Positions 33,915-42,745 of a DNA stretch of 64,000 bases are shown here, piece after piece. How positions within the stretch are numbered: the stretch's first letter is position 1; every line of letters starts with the position of its first letter. The stretch comes from Acidimicrobiia bacterium (lineage in GTDB: Bacteria; Actinomycetota; Acidimicrobiia; IMCC26256; JAGNEX01), in assembly GCA_020637365.1 (NCBI GenBank), contig JACJWE010000002.1, forward strand, positions 1,238,430-1,302,429. Reading direction: 5' to 3'. The notes under the pieces are model-generated. The model was given only the letters and a program-made list of their open reading frames with translations, had not been told where the DNA came from and searched no databases. The position numbers and the translations under genes are program-made.

Positions 33915-35147
33915 GTGGCAGCAGCTATCGAAATTCGAGGCGTCTCGAAGCGTTTCACCCTCCATCACGAGAAATCGGCTTCGCTCAAAGAACAGATGTT
34001 GTCGATCCGTCGCAAGACGACGTCGGAGTTCTGGGCGTTGCGCGACATCAACCTGGATGTGGCCAAGGGCGAGACCCTCGGAATCCTCGGCCACAACGGA
34101 TCGGGAAAGTCGACGCTCCTCAAATGCATCGGCGGAATTCTGCGACCGACCAAGGGTGAGATTAGGACCGCCGGACGGCTTGCGGCCCTGTTAGAACTCG
34201 GAGCCGGATTTCACCACGAGCTGACCGGACGAGAGAACGTGTATCTCAACGCGTCGATCCTCGGGTTGGGCAAGAAAGAAGTCGATGAGCGCTTCGACGA
34301 GATCGTCGACTTTGCCGAACTCGAGCCGTTCATCGACAACCAGGTCAAGAACTACTCCTCGGGCATGTTCGTTCGACTCGGTTTTGCTGTCGCGGTCATG
34401 ATTGAGCCCCAGATCTTGCTGGTCGACGAGGTGCTCTCCGTCGGCGACGAGGCGTTCCAAGCCAAGTGTTTAGACCGCGTCAGCCAGTTCCAGGCCGAAG
34501 GCAGGACGATCGTCCTGGTCACCCACTCATCGGATCTCGTACGCCGAGTCTGCGATCGTGTCGCGGTCCTCGACCACGGCAACCTCATTGCATTGGGCCC
34601 ACCCGAGGACGGCATCCAAGTTCTTCGTGAGCACCTGTTTCGTCGCCGTGAGTCGACCGGTAGCGCTGATCCCGAGCTCGACGCGCTTATCGAGGCGACC
34701 AAGGACTCAGATCGAGTCGCCGAACGGACGCTGCGGGCTCGCTTCACATCGGTCGACATGCGACACGAGAACTCGGGCTCTCAACGCTGGATGAACACCG
34801 GCGGTTGGCTCGAACTGCATGTCCGCTTCGCTTGCCGTTACGAGATCGACGACGCCGTGTTGACCGTACAGGTACATGACGGACTCGGTCAGGTGCTGTT
34901 CCAAGCCACCAATGAGGATGTCGGCCCACCCCTTGGGGCATTGCCCAGCACCGGCGAGCTCGTGCTCCGATTTCCGTCGGTGCCCCTCCGAGATGGGCGC
35001 TACTTTGTTTCCCTCGGTCTGCACACAGCAGATACGAGCGAGATCTACGACTGGCGAGAACAGCAGTACGAATTCAACGTCCACAACCAGGAGTCCCGTC
35101 CCGGACTTGTCGATATGCCGATCCAGGTTGAGCTGCAACCGCAGTGA
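33915..35147 (+). CDS. wzt: Polysaccharide export ATPase with carbohydrate-recognition domain (Wzt-like)
   Basis: A 410-residue ATPase partner of Wzm. The N-terminal nucleotide-binding domain has Walker A GHNGSGKSTLLKCIGG (near 60), signature YSSGMFVRLGFAVAV, Walker B ILLVDEVLSVGDE and switch THSSDLV. Beyond ~245, a beta-sandwich Wzt_C domain (about residues 270-400, including SQRWMNTGGWLELHV and REQQYEFNV) is present. In characterised systems this domain recognises the modified non-reducing end of the exported glycan, so the chain here is probably capped. GTG start. Confidence 0.92.
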   Translation: MAAAIEIRGVSKRFTLHHEKSASLKEQMLSIRRKTTSEFWALRDINLDVAKGETLGILGHNGSGKSTLLKCIGGILRPTKGEIRTAGRLAALLELGAGFHHELTGRENVYLNASILGLGKKEVDERFDEIVDFAELEPFIDNQVKNYSSGMFVRLGFAVAVMIEPQILLVDEVLSVGDEAFQAKCLDRVSQFQAEGRTIVLVTHSSDLVRRVCDRVAVLDHGNLIALGPPEDGIQVLREHLFRRRESTGSADPELDALIEATKDSDRVAERTLRARFTSVDMRHENSGSQRWMNTGGWLELHVRFACRYEIDDAVLTVQVHDGLGQVLFQATNEDVGPPLGALPSTGELVLRFPSVPLRDGRYFVSLGLHTADTSEIYDWREQQYEFNVHNQESRPGLVDMPIQVELQPQ

Positions 35148-35167
35148 CTCCGCGCAGAGGCCCAGAG

Positions 35168-36151
35168 ATGACCGACGACAGAGCGCGACATGATCAGCCG
35201 ACGCCAGGGCCCCCGGCCGACCAGGGAAGGGCCGTCGGATCCGATGGGGAAGAGGCCGGCGCGGTCGCCGAGCATGGCGACGTCGAGGCTGATCTGGACG
35301 CACTGGTCCAGATAGTTCACGACGAAGTTGAACGGGCCCGCGCCGAACAGGACCCCTCGCGGGCATGGTGGCGCGACCCAGACCTCGATCCGACCGACCC
35401 TGATGCCCTGACCGTCGGTAACTCAAAATCCTTGAAGGGCAAGGCAAAAGACGTCGCAAAGCGCGGGGTGGGCCTGCAACTTCGCGCCGCGCGACGCCAG
35501 GCCGGGCGTTACGGCCTCGCTACGCAACAAAGCGTTGACCAGCTCGAAGTCCAACTCGCTGACCTCCAGACGTCAGCGGCTAGAAACGATTGGTTGTGGT
35601 CCGTCCTCGCTGGAGCGAGCCCGGCTCTGGATGCCTCGACGTGGGTGTCGATCCTTGAGGCGCACACTCCGTCAGCGAAGCCGACGCTGATCGCTGCGTC
35701 CCGGTTCGACCAGTTCGAGGATGCCGGGGACGTCACCAGCGCTCGGCTCGGTAGCTGGTACCTCCAAGCGCCGAGCGGTGCGCAGGTTGGTGGCGCTGCT
35801 TTGCACACACCGGGGCGGCGGGGTGCGCTGCGCACCCACCTTCGACACATACGCCGCGGCGAGCTGTCCGGAGCGATCCTGGTCGGTGTACTCGATGCGA
35901 TCCCGGGCGCTGACCGTCTCGAGATATTGGCGTTGACCCGTTTGGCTGTACCCCAGTCCGCACCCTTAACCGTGGTGTCTTGGACCCAAGCCGCATGGGT
36001 GGCCAGCGCTGGAGTGTTGGCCGAGGACCTCATGTCCCAACGACCCTGGCGACCGGATACGTGGCGCGCCGTGTGCTCTGACGCGGGTTGGCACCCGACC
36101 GCGGTCGATCATGCATCGGGGTTCAACGTCCTGAGATTCGCTGCGTCATGA
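35168..36151 (+). CDS. Polysaccharide-locus protein with degenerate methyltransferase-like C-terminus
   Basis: A 327-residue cytoplasmic protein, not confidently recognised. The first ~45 residues are disordered and acidic. Residues ~50-140 are helical (VQIVHDEVERARAEQ, then VDQLEVQLADLQTSAARNDWLW), as in coiled-coil heads of polysaccharide methyltransferases. The C-terminal ~150 residues (HIRRGELSGAILVGVLDAIP...RLEILALTRL...WRAVCSDAGW) follow the order of the last strands and helices of a class I SAM methyltransferase, but the glycine-rich SAM motif is not recognisable. It may be a pseudo-enzyme regulating chain length or capping, which would fit a Wzt with a recognition domain. ATG 35168 with AGAGG upstream is preferred to GTG 35144. 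Confidence 0.6.
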   Translation: MTDDRARHDQPTPGPPADQGRAVGSDGEEAGAVAEHGDVEADLDALVQIVHDEVERARAEQDPSRAWWRDPDLDPTDPDALTVGNSKSLKGKAKDVAKRGVGLQLRAARRQAGRYGLATQQSVDQLEVQLADLQTSAARNDWLWSVLAGASPALDASTWVSILEAHTPSAKPTLIAASRFDQFEDAGDVTSARLGSWYLQAPSGAQVGGAALHTPGRRGALRTHLRHIRRGELSGAILVGVLDAIPGADRLEILALTRLAVPQSAPLTVVSWTQAAWVASAGVLAEDLMSQRPWRPDTWRAVCSDAGWHPTAVDHASGFNVLRFAAS

Positions 36152-37299
36152 CACCGATGAATGCGGCCGGTCCTGTGACTGCCGTGCACCAGTTTGTCGC
36201 GTCGTTCACCTCGCGAGATGCGGTCAGCCGACACGCCGCGCTCCTCCAGCGCACCTTTCGAGCCCTCGGTCTGGACAGTGAGATTTATGCAGATCGGATC
36301 GGGCGGGGTCTGCGTCGTCAGGCGCGACCGCACCTGACCTACTCGCCGGACGGTCCAGCCAATCAGCGGGTGCACATCTATCACCTCGCGACCGGCTCGC
36401 CGGTCGCCGATACGGTGTTGCAGCGGCCCGAGACACTCGTGGTGAATTATCACAACCTCACACCGGCGCGTTTTTTCGTTGGCTGGGATGACGCCATGGT
36501 TGACGAACTCGAACGAGGAGAACGCCAGGCCCGACGACTCGCGGTCCGGGCCGATGCGACCATTGCCGACTCGACGTTTAATGCCGAAGAGTTCGCTGCG
36601 CTCGGCGCTGCTCCGGTAGCTGTCGTCCCGGTCTTGGCGGATCGCATGACGACCGAGGCAACGGGCCAGATTCGTCCGGTTCATCGCGATCTCGGTGTTC
36701 GTCCACGCCGGGCCCGTTGGTTCTTTGTTGGTCGACTAGCGCCCAACAAGCGTCAGGACACATTGGTGCGGGCGTTGGCGGTCGCGATTGCTCGGTACGA
36801 CGAACAAGCGTCGCTCGACCTGGTCGGCGTTCCATCGCCCCGCTCATACGATGCTTACGTCAGGCAGACGGCGAAGAGTCTGAAGATCGCGGGGCGGGTC
36901 AGGATCCATGGTTCGGTCGATCACACCGAACTTGCTCACCTCTATTTGCTGGCCGATGTCTTTGTCAGCGCATCGGCACATGAAGGGTTTGGAATCCCGT
37001 TGGTGGAGGCGATGGCAACTGGCCTGCCGGTCGTCGCCGCCGATGCTGGCGCTGTCGGCGAAACCCTTGGCGGCGCGGGTCTGTTGCTACCTGATGACGA
37101 CCCCGAATCGCTCGCCGCAGCCATCCATGCGCTGAGCGAACATTCCGAGGCCGTCCACTCGATGAGGCTACGCGGCTTTGAACGCGTCACCGATTTGGAT
37201 TGGCGAAAGAGTCGCGTCCAGTTCGTGCAACGCCTGATCGATATGAGCGTTCTACCAGCTGGCCTCGGTCCGCGGGCTGAAGCGCTGCACACGACGTGA
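36148..37299 (+). CDS. GT4-family glycosyltransferase
   Basis: A 383-residue GT-B enzyme. The N-terminal domain includes FTSRDAVSRHAALLQRTFRALG and HIYHLATGSPVAD; the donor domain has RARWFFVGRLAPNKRQDTLVRALA, RIHGSVDHTELAHLYLLADVF and ASAHEGFGIPLVEAMATGLPVVA with the conserved acidic pair. ATG 36148 overlaps the preceding stop by four bases (ATGA), and its own stop overlaps the next start, so translation is coupled along the wzm-wzt-GT-GT operon. Confidence 0.9.
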   Translation: MTPMNAAGPVTAVHQFVASFTSRDAVSRHAALLQRTFRALGLDSEIYADRIGRGLRRQARPHLTYSPDGPANQRVHIYHLATGSPVADTVLQRPETLVVNYHNLTPARFFVGWDDAMVDELERGERQARRLAVRADATIADSTFNAEEFAALGAAPVAVVPVLADRMTTEATGQIRPVHRDLGVRPRRARWFFVGRLAPNKRQDTLVRALAVAIARYDEQASLDLVGVPSPRSYDAYVRQTAKSLKIAGRVRIHGSVDHTELAHLYLLADVFVSASAHEGFGIPLVEAMATGLPVVAADAGAVGETLGGAGLLLPDDDPESLAAAIHALSEHSEAVHSMRLRGFERVTDLDWRKSRVQFVQRLIDMSVLPAGLGPRAEALHTT

Positions 37300-38492
37300 C
37301 CTTGCGGGTCGGCTTCGTCGTGCCGCGTTACGGCGCGGAGGTGATAGGTGGCGCCGAGCACGCTGTGCGTTCACTCGCCCGGAACCTCGTGAGCGCTGGA
37401 TTCACCGTCGAGGTGCTCACGACAAACGCAACCGACTATCGAACGTGGAGACCTGAGCTCCCGGTTGGGGCCGTCGTCGAGGATGCTGTCCTGGTGCGTC
37501 GTTTTGCTGTCGAAGGGGGACGACACCCAGATTTTGATCGGATCGGTGGCGCTGTGCTCAGCGAGGCCAGTTCGGCATCGTTGGCCGATCAGCGTGGTTG
37601 GCTCCGGGCACAGGGACCGCACAGCCCGGCACTGCTCGATGCCATCGCACACTGGGATGGTGACGTCCTGTGCTTTTCGCCGTATCTCTATGAGCCCGCC
37701 GTGCTCGGGATCGAACTTGCCCAGGTCCCGACCGTCCTGCTCCCTGCTGCGCATGACGAGCCCGCACTGTCATTGTCGATGATGGAAGCGGTGTTCTCCG
37801 CTGCCGACGTCGTCGCCTGCTACGCCGACGCCGAGGCTGAGCTGGTGACTCAGAGGTTCCAGCTCGGGCATCGCAACGTCTGCGTCGTCGGGCTCGGCCT
37901 CGAGCCGCCGCCGCCCATCGACCCCGAGCTGCGGCCCGGACTAGGAGCGTTGGTAGGGGCGAAACCGCCGTATTTGCTGTGCCTCGGACGTGTTGACGAC
38001 GGGAAAGGAGCAGGCGTCCTGGCCCGGATGTACCACGCTGGCGGACTCGTCGACGACGGGCTTGGTCTCGTCTATGCCGGACCGATCGCTCAAACGCCGC
38101 CAGCCGGACCCGGCCTCGTCACGCTTGGGCCCGTCTCCGAAGCGGAGAAGTGGGCACTGCTGCGCGGTTCGACAGCGTTGGTTTCACCGAGCCCTCATGA
38201 GAGTTTTTCGTTCGCGATCATGGAGTCGTGGCAGGCGGGTCGACCGGTTCTGGTGAACGCGGCGTGTTCGGTAACGGCCGAACACGCGGCCCGTTCGGGC
38301 GGGGGAATCGCTTTTGCGGCCCCCGATACGTTCGCAGCTTTGGCCCGTCTGTTGCTCCGGCAGCCAGCGGTAGCACGCCAAATCGGCGCTCGCGGTTCGC
38401 TCTATGTGCAACAGAACTACAGCTGGCCGACCGTGATCGCCCGGCTCGGTCATGCCTTCGATGTCGCGATCGCTACCGCTTCGATGTCCTGA
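37296..38492 (+). CDS. GT4-like glycosyltransferase
   Basis: A 398-residue GT-B enzyme starting at GTG 37296 with a four-base overlap. N-terminus LRVGFVVPRYGAEVIGGAEHAVRSLARNL; donor domain PYLLCLGRVDDGKGAGVLARMYH, LGPVSEAEKWALLRGSTALVSPSPHESFSFAIMESWQAGRPVLVNA. It ends the plus-strand polysaccharide operon that begins with wzm. Substrate unknown. Confidence 0.88.
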   Translation: MTLRVGFVVPRYGAEVIGGAEHAVRSLARNLVSAGFTVEVLTTNATDYRTWRPELPVGAVVEDAVLVRRFAVEGGRHPDFDRIGGAVLSEASSASLADQRGWLRAQGPHSPALLDAIAHWDGDVLCFSPYLYEPAVLGIELAQVPTVLLPAAHDEPALSLSMMEAVFSAADVVACYADAEAELVTQRFQLGHRNVCVVGLGLEPPPPIDPELRPGLGALVGAKPPYLLCLGRVDDGKGAGVLARMYHAGGLVDDGLGLVYAGPIAQTPPAGPGLVTLGPVSEAEKWALLRGSTALVSPSPHESFSFAIMESWQAGRPVLVNAACSVTAEHAARSGGGIAFAAPDTFAALARLLLRQPAVARQIGARGSLYVQQNYSWPTVIARLGHAFDVAIATASMS

Positions 38493-38717
38493 TGGGGTGA
38501 CGGCACTGCTGACTCGCGGGGCTGAGTGCACCCGTCGACGATGCTGTTTTGGTGCGATGGTGGAGCGTTTGCGCTCCGCGCGGTCGTTGAAAAGTCGTTG
38601 AATATTGCGCTCAGGGCGAATGACCTGCAAAATGACGGACGCGGGGAACGGTGCGGCATGAGGAGCGCGGCGTGACAAGCCACTGAACGTGGCGAAGTCG
38701 TGTTGCTGGAGCGCGGA

Positions 38718-41054
38718 ATGTCTGACAATGGGTCACTATCCGAGGCGGTTCCGGAGTCTTCGACTCGAACGGGACGAGCCACTGAACCCCCCGCGATTCA
38801 TGACTGGGACCTCGACGGTCCCGTTTCACGCCTGGGCTCGTTGTCGCAGGCCTATGTGCGCAACGGTGAGTGGTTGGGCATTCTGACCTGGGGAGACTTT
38901 CCAGGGGTCGAACTCGCTGAACTCGATGAGCGAGCGATGACGCTGCGCTACCGGCCCGAAGCTCATCCAGGTTTGACGCCCGTCATCGATGCGGGCGTCC
39001 GCGACCAGAAGCTCTGGGTTCTCGAAGAGATTCCCAGCACCATCCGCCTTTCCGAAGCGGCGGTAAGCAGCGACTTGGACTCAGCGGGAGGTCTTGATCG
39101 GCTGGTGAGATCCGTCGCTGCATCGGTGGAGGCACTTCATCGTCAGCGAATAGTCCATGGTGGGATCAGCGCGGAGAGCTTCTTTTTGGGTCCGGATGGA
39201 TCGTGTGTTTTGGCCCACAGCGGTCTCGGGACGATCAGGTATCTTGAGGCCCGTTCGCAGGGGCCAGAAGCCCTCAATGCCGGGATCAGAGCGGGGGCTC
39301 GAGCTCCTGAACTCGAGTCGGGTTCAAAACCCTCCGCGGCGTCGGACAGGTTTGCTCTGGGTGCGGTGATCTATCAGGCTGTCACCGGAGTTGAACCGAC
39401 AGCCAGCGATCTTCAACCCGCCGCCGTCGCTGAACTGCTGACCGGTTTGGGTCCAGACGTACCGACCTCAGTGCGGGGTGCCTTGCCGCGTCTGCTCAGC
39501 CCCGAACCGGGTAAACGTTCGACCGGGCTCACGGTATTGCATCGCTTCGGTGGCGCCACGCCAGCGGTCCGTCGTCAACTGCCGGGCAATGATTCTGAAC
39601 AGACGATGGCGGTGCCTGCCCAGCCAGAGCTGATCGGCCTCGAAGCGAGCGCCGAGGACGGCGGTTCACCCTGGTCAGCAGATGTTACGTTCGCTGACAC
39701 GTCGACGGGCTCGACCGGCACGAGCGCTTCGTCGCTCTCGCGGCCCGATCTCGACATCCCACACTACGCACCATCCGGGCCGATCCGCGTCGACCAACCG
39801 TCGGGTCCGATCAGGATCGACTCGCTGGAACGGCGAGGGCAGACCCAGACCTCTGTGACCCCAGCTACCGAACTCACCGCTGTCAGTGGTCCCCGAGCTT
39901 CGACTGGCGTGCTGTGGACCCCGACACCCGATCGGCTAGGTGGGACGCTGTCTTCCGACGACGGCGATCCCTCCAACGGCGGTGACTCCTCGGACGAGGG
40001 CCACGGCCAGAGCCGTAAGGATCGGCGTCGGCATCAACCACCCAACCCAACCCGTCCATGGCTGGTGGCGGCACTTGCCATCGTTGCCACGATCGCGGGA
40101 TTGATCATTTTGACGCGTGAAGACCGTCCAGCGAGCGGACAAGGAGCGGTCGTCGCAGGGATAGATGATGCCCGGGCCGGTGATTCGTCCGCCGGTGGTG
40201 CTGCCCTGGACGGTATGAGTATCTCGATCGGCTCAAAGGCGTATACCGAACAGCGGATCCTGGTAGAGATCGTCGCGCAAGCCCTGGAGGCCGAGGGAGC
40301 AGAAGTGGAACGGTCCATGAATCTGGGCGGTACGGCAGAACTGCGGGCGGCCCTCGTCGATGGAACCGTCGCGATGTATCCAGAGTTCAACACCACCGCC
40401 TGGTCGACCATCTTTGAAGAGACCGCCGACCCGCCGGTACAAGGTGCGGAGCTCACCGCTCTCCTCGATGAGCGTGATGAAGAGCAAAACAGCGTGGCCT
40501 GGGTGGGATTTGCTCCGTATAACAACACCTATGGATTCGCGGTGAGGCAGGCGACGGCCGAACTGGACGCTCTGGAGTCGATGGACGATCTCACACGATG
40601 GATCGCATCCGATGATGGTGTCGTCGTGTGTATGGAACCCGACTTCCGTTCCCGTTCCGATGGGCTCAGCAGGTTTGAAGACAAGACCGGGTACACCATT
40701 CCGGAAGGTCAGATTCGCGAGATGGCGGGATCTGACATCTACCTGGCGCTCGCAGCGGAGGAGTGCGATATCGGCGAGGTGTATACGACCGATGGGCGTC
40801 TGGTGGCCATGCAACTCACCGTCATCGCCGATGGTGGGATCTTCGAGCCGTACAACATTTCGATCACCGCCGACGCCGACCTTATCGAGCAGTATCCCGC
40901 AGCGGCAACGGTGATCGATCGGGCGCTCGAGTATCTCGACACCCACACGATGACGCGGTTGAACAGCGAAGTCGACGTGCTCGGTTCTAGCGAACAGGCA
41001 GCTGCTTACGCATATCTCGAGGACCACGGTCTTGTTTCTTCGCGCGAACGGTGA
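38718..41054 (+). CDS. Predicted receptor: cytoplasmic pseudokinase, one TM helix, extracellular OpuBC/ProX-like binding domain
   Basis: A 778-residue fusion. Residues ~15-280 have the layout of a Hanks-type Ser/Thr kinase: HPGLTPVIDAGVRDQKLWVLEEIP (strands 4-5), the catalytic-loop position reading IVHGGISAESFFL instead of HRDLKPxN, the DFG position reading AHSG, then RAPEL (APE) and SDRFALGAVIYQAVTG. The glycine-rich loop, VAIK lysine, HRD Asp and DFG Asp are absent, so it should be catalytically dead. A Ser/Pro/Gly-rich stretch (~285-445), one membrane helix (~447-466) and a short linker follow. Residues ~500-775 are an OpuAC-type osmoprotectant-binding domain: IGSKAYTEQRILVEIVAQ, NLGGTAELRAALVDG, YPEFNTTAW, PYNNTYGFAVR, TDGRL, LNSEVDV. 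No opu permease is nearby, so the domain is probably a sensor. ATG 38718 with GGAG upstream is preferred to GTG 38700. Confidence 0.85.
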   Translation: MSDNGSLSEAVPESSTRTGRATEPPAIHDWDLDGPVSRLGSLSQAYVRNGEWLGILTWGDFPGVELAELDERAMTLRYRPEAHPGLTPVIDAGVRDQKLWVLEEIPSTIRLSEAAVSSDLDSAGGLDRLVRSVAASVEALHRQRIVHGGISAESFFLGPDGSCVLAHSGLGTIRYLEARSQGPEALNAGIRAGARAPELESGSKPSAASDRFALGAVIYQAVTGVEPTASDLQPAAVAELLTGLGPDVPTSVRGALPRLLSPEPGKRSTGLTVLHRFGGATPAVRRQLPGNDSEQTMAVPAQPELIGLEASAEDGGSPWSADVTFADTSTGSTGTSASSLSRPDLDIPHYAPSGPIRVDQPSGPIRIDSLERRGQTQTSVTPATELTAVSGPRASTGVLWTPTPDRLGGTLSSDDGDPSNGGDSSDEGHGQSRKDRRRHQPPNPTRPWLVAALAIVATIAGLIILTREDRPASGQGAVVAGIDDARAGDSSAGGAALDGMSISIGSKAYTEQRILVEIVAQALEAEGAEVERSMNLGGTAELRAALVDGTVAMYPEFNTTAWSTIFEETADPPVQGAELTALLDERDEEQNSVAWVGFAPYNNTYGFAVRQATAELDALESMDDLTRWIASDDGVVVCMEPDFRSRSDGLSRFEDKTGYTIPEGQIREMAGSDIYLALAAEECDIGEVYTTDGRLVAMQLTVIADGGIFEPYNISITADADLIEQYPAAATVIDRALEYLDTHTMTRLNSEVDVLGSSEQAAAYAYLEDHGLVSSRER

Positions 41055-41183
41055 TCGCACTCGAGCCTTGGGAAGGTGATGAGATGCTCTTGAGGCGGTA
41101 CCAGGATCGAGGAAGAGACTGACGTGTTCAACGCTTGCCCGCGCCTCTGGCTGATGAGGCACTGTGGCGGGATGTAGACCACT

Positions 41184-41687
41184 TCAGGCCTCACCGTCGG
41201 TGCGGTCACCGCATGACTGACAGCCTGGACAGCGCCCGTAGAGATCGATCGAATGGTGCGTTAGTTGAAAACCGGCCTCGCTGGCGGCCTTGCCTAACTG
41301 TTGGTCAGCAAGCGACTCGAACCGTTCTGAGAGCACGATGTCTGCGATGCGATCGCAATCGACGCAGACGAGATGGTGGTGATGGTGGCCAATGGGTTCG
41401 GCTAGTTCGAAGTAGCTATGGCCAGCACCGGTGGAGATACGCCGCGCAACTCCACAGCGTTCGAGGACGTCGAGGTTTCGATAGGCCGAACTCTGGGGCA
41501 GATCGGGTGTGAGCGAAACAATCTCAGGCAGGGTCAACGGCTTGCCTGAGCCGAGCATCGTATCGACAAGGCGGCGTCGCCCCGATGTGTAACGCTGATT
41601 TCGCCGGGCCAGCCATCTGCGGACCTTGTCGTGAACCTCATCTGCTCCGTGGCGCGATTGGGCGGCGGACACGCCGTCGCCGGTCAC
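41184..41687 (-). CDS. Fur-family metalloregulator (Zur-like)
   Basis: A 167-residue Fur-superfamily repressor. The winged helix includes RYTSGRRRLVDTML and LPQSSAYRNLDVLERCGVARRI. The metal-binding part contains GHHHHHLVCVDCDR and, near the C-terminus, CPGCQSCG, giving two CxxC structural-zinc pairs and a His-rich sensing region. It overlaps the upstream ZnuC-like ATPase gene by four bases, which points to zinc (Zur) rather than iron as ligand; this is inference from context. Confidence 0.88.
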   Translation of the reverse strand: MTGDGVSAAQSRHGADEVHDKVRRWLARRNQRYTSGRRRLVDTMLGSGKPLTLPEIVSLTPDLPQSSAYRNLDVLERCGVARRISTGAGHSYFELAEPIGHHHHHLVCVDCDRIADIVLSERFESLADQQLGKAASEAGFQLTHHSIDLYGRCPGCQSCGDRTDGEA

Positions 41688-42556
41688 GGGTCCACCCTGC
41701 CTCGCGTCACTCCGGTACCAGAAGCGTCATGGGTGACGTTCTGGGATGTGACACCAGGGTTCGGTTGGGACCGACCCGAGCGGCCGTCCTGACCGGGATG
41801 ATCGTGATGTCCATGTCCGTCGACAAGCACGGCCGTGGCTTGCGTCGGATCGTCTTCGGCCAGCACCCGCTCGCCGAATGCTTCGGCCAGCGGACCCGGT
41901 TGGAGCACATCGTCGGGGGCACCAGCGGTGACCAGCGAGGTTCGCAGGAGCACGACCTCATCGCAGTGGCGGGCCTCTTGTACATGATGTGTTGAGATCA
42001 CGATGAGCTTGCCGTCGGCTCGTTCGGCGTCGATCAGTTCAAGGATGATTCGCTGGCTGGGAAGGTCGAGCCCGGTGATGGGCTCATCGAGCAGCAGACA
42101 CGCCGCATCTTGGGCGAGGGCTGCGGCGATCCGAACCCGTTGTTGTTGTCCGCCCGACAGATCGCCAAAGGGCCTCCGCAACAGTGCACCGACATCGAGT
42201 CGTTCAGCGGCACGTCGAATGATCTCCTTATCGGATTTGTTGATACGCCCCCACAGCCCCCGACGTTGATAGCGGCCCATGGTGATCACCTCACCAGCTG
42301 TGATCGGTATCCAATGCCGTTGATCGTGGTGTTGAGTCACGTGGGCGCTGGGCATCGTTCCGGTGATGGTCCCCGCGCTTGGCGCGACCAGCCCCGACAG
42401 CAGCCGCAGCAGTGTGGTTTTGCCAGACCCATTCGGTCCCATCAGCGCAACGCTTGTACCCGGCGCGAGGGTGAGGCGACTGACACTCAAAGCGAGATGT
42501 CCATCTAGGGTGACCTGGATATCGGAAAGTGTGACCACCGGTTCTCCACGCGTCAT
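41684..42556 (-). CDS. Metal ABC transporter ATPase (ZnuC-like) with His-rich tail
   Basis: A 290-residue ATPase: Walker A GPNGSGKTT near 40, Q-loop, signature LSGGQQQRVRIAAAL, Walker B CLLLDEPITGLDL and switch His in STHHVQEA. It resembles the zinc/manganese ZnuC/MntB group. The last ~45 residues extend beyond the family and carry VDGHGHHDHPGQDG, a likely metal-binding tail seen on some ZnuC proteins. No permease or metal-binding lipoprotein gene adjoins it, so its partners must be elsewhere. It is coupled to the Zur-like gene. Confidence 0.85.
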   Translation of the reverse strand: MTRGEPVVTLSDIQVTLDGHLALSVSRLTLAPGTSVALMGPNGSGKTTLLRLLSGLVAPSAGTITGTMPSAHVTQHHDQRHWIPITAGEVITMGRYQRRGLWGRINKSDKEIIRRAAERLDVGALLRRPFGDLSGGQQQRVRIAAALAQDAACLLLDEPITGLDLPSQRIILELIDAERADGKLIVISTHHVQEARHCDEVVLLRTSLVTAGAPDDVLQPGPLAEAFGERVLAEDDPTQATAVLVDGHGHHDHPGQDGRSGRSQPNPGVTSQNVTHDASGTGVTRGRVDP

Positions 42557-42745
42557 TCGATGTGACGGTCAGATGGTGCATGCTAACGGGGCGGCTCGAC
42601 ACGGGGGTCATGGTCGTCGCTTGCTCGAGGTACGTTCGTCGAACAACCCGGTCTCGTCGGGGGCGACCGTCGCGGCCGTTCCCGCGCGAACCGTGCGGCC
42701 TTCCTGGCGTTGCCGCCTGTCGCCGGGCGCTTCGCCCCGGCGAGA

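Noticed and set aside
38718..41054. Annotating the gene simply as a glycine betaine transporter subunit
   Set aside because: The binding domain is fused behind a cytoplasmic kinase-like domain and membrane helix, and no permease or ATPase of the Opu type is adjacent.
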